From assembly GCF_000372365.1 (NCBI RefSeq), contig NZ_AQUU01000009.1, forward strand, positions 42,739 through 106,738: 64,000 nt of DNA. Reading direction: 5' to 3'. The notes beneath the pieces are model-generated. The model searched no databases. It was given only the letters and a program-made list of their open reading frames with translations, and had not been told where the DNA came from. The translations under genes were made by a program, and so were the position numbers. This DNA comes from Aggregatibacter actinomycetemcomitans DSM 8324 (GTDB lineage Bacteria; Pseudomonadota; Gammaproteobacteria; Enterobacterales; Pasteurellaceae). Numbering within the stretch: position 1 is the stretch's first letter; every line of letters starts with the position of its first letter. This document shows positions 60,713 to 64,000 of the stretch, piece after piece.

Positions 60713-61328
60713 TTTTAACCTCAATTTGTATTAAATGTGGAGCGTTTGCCTTGATGAAATCCACTAACTGCGTCGCTAATAGCAGCACGTCGTTTTCCAT
60801 CTCCGGATAGCGGTAAAATGAAATCTGTGTAACGCTCTTGATGACGCACTTATCCGGTTCCGCTGCCGGGGTGTATTTTTGGAATAAGTTATAAGTAAAC
60901 TTACTCATACCCAGCCAAGATAAGTAACACCGCCACTGCATTGAGTCGGTGTAATTTTCCGCGTCAATGTATGCAGTGAGCTTGTGATCAAAAACACAGT
61001 CGCTTTCCATTGCATCAACTACGCCAACGAATGTAACCAGTTCATCATTTATGCGTTTAGCGATTTCAAATTTGAATTCTTTTATTCGCGGGATGTGAAT
61101 TTCGGTATCAATTTCGCTAAAATCGAATTTAAAGCCATCTTTCTCAACAAAAGCTAGTGTCATATTTTCATAATCTTCCAAGACCTTATGAAAGGCGGAA
61201 CCGGCAAGCATAGCTTCATTTGGTATCACTTTCTTTTCGAGATAAGCAATCATTTCTTCAATAGTCGCTTCCTCGTTCTCAAGCCACCGCCGATAGGATT
61301 CAAGTTGTGTAGCAGATATGCGGATCAT
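60705..61328 (-). CDS. PD-(D/E)XK nuclease, Cas4/RecB-like
   Basis: 207 residues. An N-terminal RISATQLESYRRWLE (the 'S-x-S-x-L' helix typical of the PDDEXK_1/Cas4 group) is followed by GSAFHKVLEDYE (near 42) and the catalytic strand SDCVFDHKLTAYID (near 109), giving the Asp and Asp-x-Lys. No Cys cluster for Fe-S is evident, unlike true Cas4. It probably acts as the exonuclease of a phage recombination pair with the ATPase encoded just upstream, which overlaps it by 4 bases. Confidence 0.78.
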   Translation of the reverse strand: MIRISATQLESYRRWLENEEATIEEMIAYLEKKVIPNEAMLAGSAFHKVLEDYENMTLAFVEKDGFKFDFSEIDTEIHIPRIKEFKFEIAKRINDELVTFVGVVDAMESDCVFDHKLTAYIDAENYTDSMQWRCYLSWLGMSKFTYNLFQKYTPAAEPDKCVIKSVTQISFYRYPEMENDVLLLATQLVDFIKANAPHLIQIEVKNG

Positions 61329-62218
61329 GATTCAATTTCCTCAAATTCTTTTGTTTCGGCGTTGAATTTAAATCCGCTTTTCCGCGCATAGTCCAATAGC
61401 AGTTTTTTGTGAAGGTTCGACATATTTGGATCGATTGCAGAATTAAACTGCTCGATTGTCATCAGCTCGCTAAATTTTGCGTGAATATCATCTAATTCCT
61501 TTTGCGACTGTACAGCTTCGGCGGATTGTTTGTTTAATCCGTCTTTTACCCTATTAATGACGCCATCAAGGAATTTGGGTTCGGCTTTGAAATTTGGTAC
61601 CGGAATTGCGTCAAATTGCACTGGATTTTTACCGAACCCGGTAGAGCTTGGGTTAAAATCCAAAACTCTTTTGTTTGTGTCATCAAAGCGCAATCGCCCC
61701 ATCAAATCCGCCACTTTGTAAATTTCCGTTTTTGAGCTACCTTGTATATCCAAGCGTTCTACGAATTCATCTTTTTGCTGCTGTTCTGTCATGTGAGACA
61801 ATAGAACAACATCTTTACCAAAACTGCGCAATTGTGTTAGCCATGAACTGAATGCGTGTTTTAGTGCGCCGTAACCTTGTTGCGTTAACTCACCACCGCC
61901 GCGCGTTGTTCCTTTAACATTACGCCGAACAATATCTGCCGTTAAAATATCCAGCGCGCGCCCCACGGTATCAACAATAATTGTGTCGTAAGTTGCTAAG
62001 TCGTCTTCGGTAATGTTTGTTACATCAGACCAACTATCAACCTGCACGGTATCTTTGCGGAATTGTGAGCGATAAGATCCGTGATCAAAGTCGAGTAGTA
62101 ATGGTCTTGAAGCTGTAAATGCGGTTGAGGTTTTGCCTGCCCCCGGGGGAGCGTATAAACAAACAATAATATTTTTAACCTCGATCGGTTGTGCTGATGA
62201 AATAATTTTCAGTGCCAT
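61325..62218 (-). CDS. Sak4-like phage AAA/RecA-fold ATPase
   Basis: 297 residues. Walker A is YAPPGAGKTSTAF (near 22-34) and Walker B YDTIIVDTVG (near 79). RGGGELTQQGYGALKHAFSSW and DVVLLSHMTEQQQ follow, as in phage 'nucleotide-binding' proteins of the Sak4 type. These promote single-strand annealing with a partner SSB. The C-terminal ~80 residues form a helical tail. The ATGA overlap with the nuclease supports a two-gene recombination module. Ribosome site AGGAGAAG. Confidence 0.8.
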   Translation of the reverse strand: MALKIISSAQPIEVKNIIVCLYAPPGAGKTSTAFTASRPLLLDFDHGSYRSQFRKDTVQVDSWSDVTNITEDDLATYDTIIVDTVGRALDILTADIVRRNVKGTTRGGGELTQQGYGALKHAFSSWLTQLRSFGKDVVLLSHMTEQQQKDEFVERLDIQGSSKTEIYKVADLMGRLRFDDTNKRVLDFNPSSTGFGKNPVQFDAIPVPNFKAEPKFLDGVINRVKDGLNKQSAEAVQSQKELDDIHAKFSELMTIEQFNSAIDPNMSNLHKKLLLDYARKSGFKFNAETKEFEEIES

Positions 62219-62229
62219 ATTGACTTCTC

Positions 62230-62529
62230 CTAATAAACTTTATTTTCTAACTGTTTTCTTGCCACAAACTCAATCGCATTATCGCGTAAGGTTTCTAACT
62301 TATCCCACGCGCCGGCGCCGATAGCTAACCATTGGAGGTTTAAATCATCGTCGCTAGTGGAGATTGCGTTGTTGATTGCGTCAATCAGCACTTCATCGCC
62401 GTTGCGGGCTTGTTCGTCGATTCGTGCTTTTTCGGCTTCAAGTTCGGCTTCGTAACGTTCGCCTGCTTCAATTCGTGCATGATATTCAGCCTCACGTCGA
62501 TTTTCCCATGCCGTTTGTAATCCGTTCAT
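62230..62529 (-). CDS. Prophage coiled-coil protein of unknown function
   Basis: 99 residues. The first half is a charged helix likely to form a coiled coil (WENRREAEYHARIEAGERYE and on to about 40). The second half, DEVLIDAINNAISTSDDDLN then LAIGAGAWDKLETLRDNAIE, is helical. It lies 11 bases before the ATPase gene and probably belongs to the same transcript. No recognised family. Confidence 0.65.
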   Translation of the reverse strand: MNGLQTAWENRREAEYHARIEAGERYEAELEAEKARIDEQARNGDEVLIDAINNAISTSDDDLNLQWLAIGAGAWDKLETLRDNAIEFVARKQLENKVY

Positions 62530-62531
62530 AG

Positions 62532-62786
62532 TTAACCCTCAAACAATCCGCGCACCATGCAGGCACTAATCGCGGTTTCTTGGTTTATCATCGACACTCC
62601 TAAAATATCAGCTTTGGGATAAGACGTTAAAAACGCTTCTACTAATTCGGAGAGTGCATTAAACGCATCCGTTTTCGTTTTTTGAATTCTCGTTCGCCGT
62701 TCCACAATTTTTGTTTTTGTGTCGATAATTAAGCCTCTAAATCCGCCGTCATTTGGTAAAACTTCTAACATATACTTATTTGCCAT
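62532..62786 (-). CDS. Small prophage protein of unknown function
   Basis: 84 residues, start MANKYMLEVLPNDGGFRGLI, with an AGGAGAAAC ribosome site. It looks like an alpha/beta protein with a basic middle (TKIVERRTRIQKTKTDA, about 24-40). It overlaps the next upstream gene by 11 bases. Not recognised. Confidence 0.65.
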   Translation of the reverse strand: MANKYMLEVLPNDGGFRGLIIDTKTKIVERRTRIQKTKTDAFNALSELVEAFLTSYPKADILGVSMINQETAISACMVRGLFEG

Positions 62787-63051
62787 TTCGTTTCTCCTGT
62801 AAAAGTTCGGTATGTTTCTCTAAATAAATTAGACTTTCGGTTGTTAAATTCGGCTGGGCGTCTCCATATTCGGCTATCCATTCGGCTTTGGCCTTAGCCT
62901 CCCAATCGGTGGAGATTTGCTGACCCATACCGTTATCGCAATAATCTGTTGTGTTATCTGCGTGAGCGGTTATAGTGATTAATGCAACGGCGTATAACAT
63001 CATCACGCCGGTGATAATTGCTATAAGTGCGGTTGTAATAATTTGTTTCAT
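62776..63051 (-). CDS. Small secreted or membrane-anchored prophage protein
   Basis: 91 residues. A hydrophobic N-terminus (about 4-28, ALIAIITGVMMLYAVALITI) could be a signal peptide ending near ITAHA or an anchor. The outer part is hydrophilic with one Cys (TDYCDNGMG near 37) and a helical C-terminus (YLEKHTELLQEKRNGK). A periplasmic or membrane role in a recombination cluster is unusual, so superinfection exclusion is possible, but this is a guess from topology. Confidence 0.6.
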   Translation of the reverse strand: MKQIITTALIAIITGVMMLYAVALITITAHADNTTDYCDNGMGQQISTDWEAKAKAEWIAEYGDAQPNLTTESLIYLEKHTELLQEKRNGK

Positions 63052-63137
63052 AGTAGTTTCCTTGTTAGTTAAAAGCTGAATTTGAGGTGTGAAAATCCGC
63101 CGCAGGCTTAAAAAGTGCGGTCGGATTTTGTGTTGTT

Positions 63138-63794
63138 TTAAATGTCGGTATCGACCCTGCCGAAGATTTTTTCGTTAAAGCTGCGGATATGCTTCAGTAC
63201 GCGCCAGTTTGTTTCTGGATCTGCTTCAATGTCGACGGTGATACGTTTCACGACTTCGTTGAAGCGGCGTAGTGTGTTGCGATATTCAACAGCATTATCT
63301 CTTGCTTCGACGGCGAATTTTGAACCGATGGCAGCAAGCGGGCTGTAAAGCTCGTGCAGCAGGTTGTTGTTGCGTCGGAATGCGAAGCACGCCCAAGCGA
63401 CGGTTTGCAGTTCATATTCCGTTAGCGTGACGGTATATGTCTTCTCCGGTTGCGGCAGGGCAAGTTGTTTCGGCTGTTGGGCTTCGCGGTCTAAAATATC
63501 CAGCACCCAGCGGCGGAAGTCTTTGGCTACTTTGGTGTGGCTTAACATGCCGATGAGGTGTGCGCCGCGCAAGGAGAAGATGCGCACTTTTTGGATTCCG
63601 CCATTTGTCCGCATATCAATAAGTGCGGTCATTTGTGGGGTGAATTCGTCGGCGTGGCGGTCGTAGATATTTTTGACCGACTTAAAAGGATCTGAATAGC
63701 CTAATGCTTTTCCAATCTCTGTAACCGTTAGCCAAATTTGATTGTTTTGATGAATAGCCGAAAGAGTTGTGCTTTGAAAAGTTAATGTAGTCAT
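63138..63794 (-). CDS. BRO-N domain phage antirepressor
   Basis: 218 residues. The BRO-N domain is at the N-terminus (about 1-105): IWLTVTEIGKALGYSDPFKS, VRIFSLRGAHLIGMLSHTKV and AKDFRRWVLDIL. The C-terminal part (about 120-218) is helical with YTVTLTEYELQTVAWACFAF and a segment like other Pasteurellaceae phage antirepressors. It probably counters a phage repressor. GGAG lies 10 bases before the ATG. A perfect palindrome lies 20 bases upstream. Confidence 0.85.
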   Translation of the reverse strand: MTTLTFQSTTLSAIHQNNQIWLTVTEIGKALGYSDPFKSVKNIYDRHADEFTPQMTALIDMRTNGGIQKVRIFSLRGAHLIGMLSHTKVAKDFRRWVLDILDREAQQPKQLALPQPEKTYTVTLTEYELQTVAWACFAFRRNNNLLHELYSPLAAIGSKFAVEARDNAVEYRNTLRRFNEVVKRITVDIEADPETNWRVLKHIRSFNEKIFGRVDTDI

Positions 63795-63813
63795 TCTGAC
63801 TGTCTCCGTGTTT

Positions 63814-63827
63814 AAGTTTTAAAACTT
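63814..63827. promoter_or_regulatory. Palindromic operator candidate before the antirepressor gene
   Basis: AAGTTTTAAAACTT is a perfect 14-base palindrome 19 bases from the antirepressor ATG. It could bind a phage repressor or the antirepressor itself. Confidence 0.45.
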
Positions 63828-63852
63828 CATCACGAGTAACGCCAATTACTGG

Positions 63853-63927
63853 TGATGAACTGATCAAGGTTGGCGTACCGTAACACGGTGTAAACGGCGA
63901 TCTTTCGATCCCTCAACCAGTTCATCA
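63853..63927 (-). other. Structured leader upstream of the antirepressor gene
   Basis: TGATGAACTG (63853-63862) and CAGTTCATCA (63918-63927) are exact complements enclosing 55 bases. Inside are two small hairpins, ACCGT-AAC-ACGGT and GATC-TTT-CGATC. The minus strand also has a 32-codon frame (MMNWLRDRKIAVYTVLRYAN at the start), which I do not take as a gene. Further right, AAAGGGG...CCCCTTT near 63941-63971 is another dyad. Otherwise nothing to the window end. Confidence 0.4.
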
Positions 63928-64000
63928 TTGACTACTTTTGAAAGGGGGGTATCAAATTGATGTACCCCTTTAAAGGGTTTGATTTGCTGATTTTCGGCTA

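Noticed and set aside
60705..61328. A true Cas4 and hence a CRISPR-linked system
   Set aside because: The nuclease lacks the C-terminal Cys triplet of Cas4, there is no cas1 or repeat array, and it is coupled to a phage ATPase.
63682..63867. A 61-codon frame overlapping the antirepressor start
   Set aside because: It starts at TTG without a ribosome site and mostly lies out of frame within the BRO-N domain. Treated as a shadow.

Overview
The window comes from a Pasteurellaceae chromosome, most likely Aggregatibacter and probably A. actinomycetemcomitans. Three things point there. The 9-bp Haemophilus-type uptake signal AAGTGCGGT (USS) and its complement recur throughout, often as inverted pairs. 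The housekeeping blocks match Haemophilus/Aggregatibacter in content and order. A 1965-codon trimeric autotransporter has the length and 56-residue signal peptide I recall for the collagen adhesin EmaA, and an intact catalase gene lies nearby. The species is an inference; the family is well supported.

Layout. 1-7253: end of holB, a TatD hydrolase, a DUF1523 protein, a CNNM/CBS transporter, folA, the yjjP-yjjB exporter pair, a decayed proB, fklB and psd. 7476-11957: biotin cluster bioA-F-G-C-D, with bioA and bioD each broken by a frameshift. 12029-17085: yceD-rpmF-plsX-fabH-fabD-fabG-acpP, the fatty-acid initiation operon. 17320-20242: an MFS transporter, then rho. 20243-29693: rhlB, then rsfS-rlmH-mrdA-mrdB-rlpA-dacA-ybeD-lipB-lipA (cell shape, murein, lipoate). 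29841-33146: cysS, ppiB, a small toxin-antitoxin pair and a second TatD hydrolase. 33173-36454: anaerobic ribonucleotide reductase nrdD-nrdG, split by 600 bp of strongly palindromic DNA and preceded by two NrdR-type boxes. 36551-42851: the EmaA-like adhesin, flanked by two almost identical 44-bp USS hairpins. 42864-48326: an acyl-CoA ligase and dnaE. 48374-51360: catalase between two remnants of one IS3-type element. 51398-55326: gdhA, argH and a GT32-type glycosyltransferase. 55436-57613: three tRNA-Val(UAC) genes and a decayed tRNA, gltX and tRNA-Ala(GGC).

From 57637 to the window end is an integrated phage or phage-like element, inserted next to the 3' end of tRNA-Ala. All its genes read leftward: BRO-type antirepressor, small proteins, a Sak4-like ATPase beside a Cas4/RecB-like nuclease, several unknown proteins, an excisionase-like HTH protein and a tyrosine integrase. 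Its right end lies outside the window.

The core genes are ordinary. The parts worth a second look are the decaying proline and biotin genes, the USS hairpins around the adhesin, the IS relics around catalase, the palindromic block between nrdD and nrdG, the decayed tRNA at the head of the tRNA-Val transcript, and the unknown proteins of the prophage. I found no clear, wholly new multi-gene system. The best candidates for undescribed function are the unknown prophage genes at 58920-60712 and 62230-63051.
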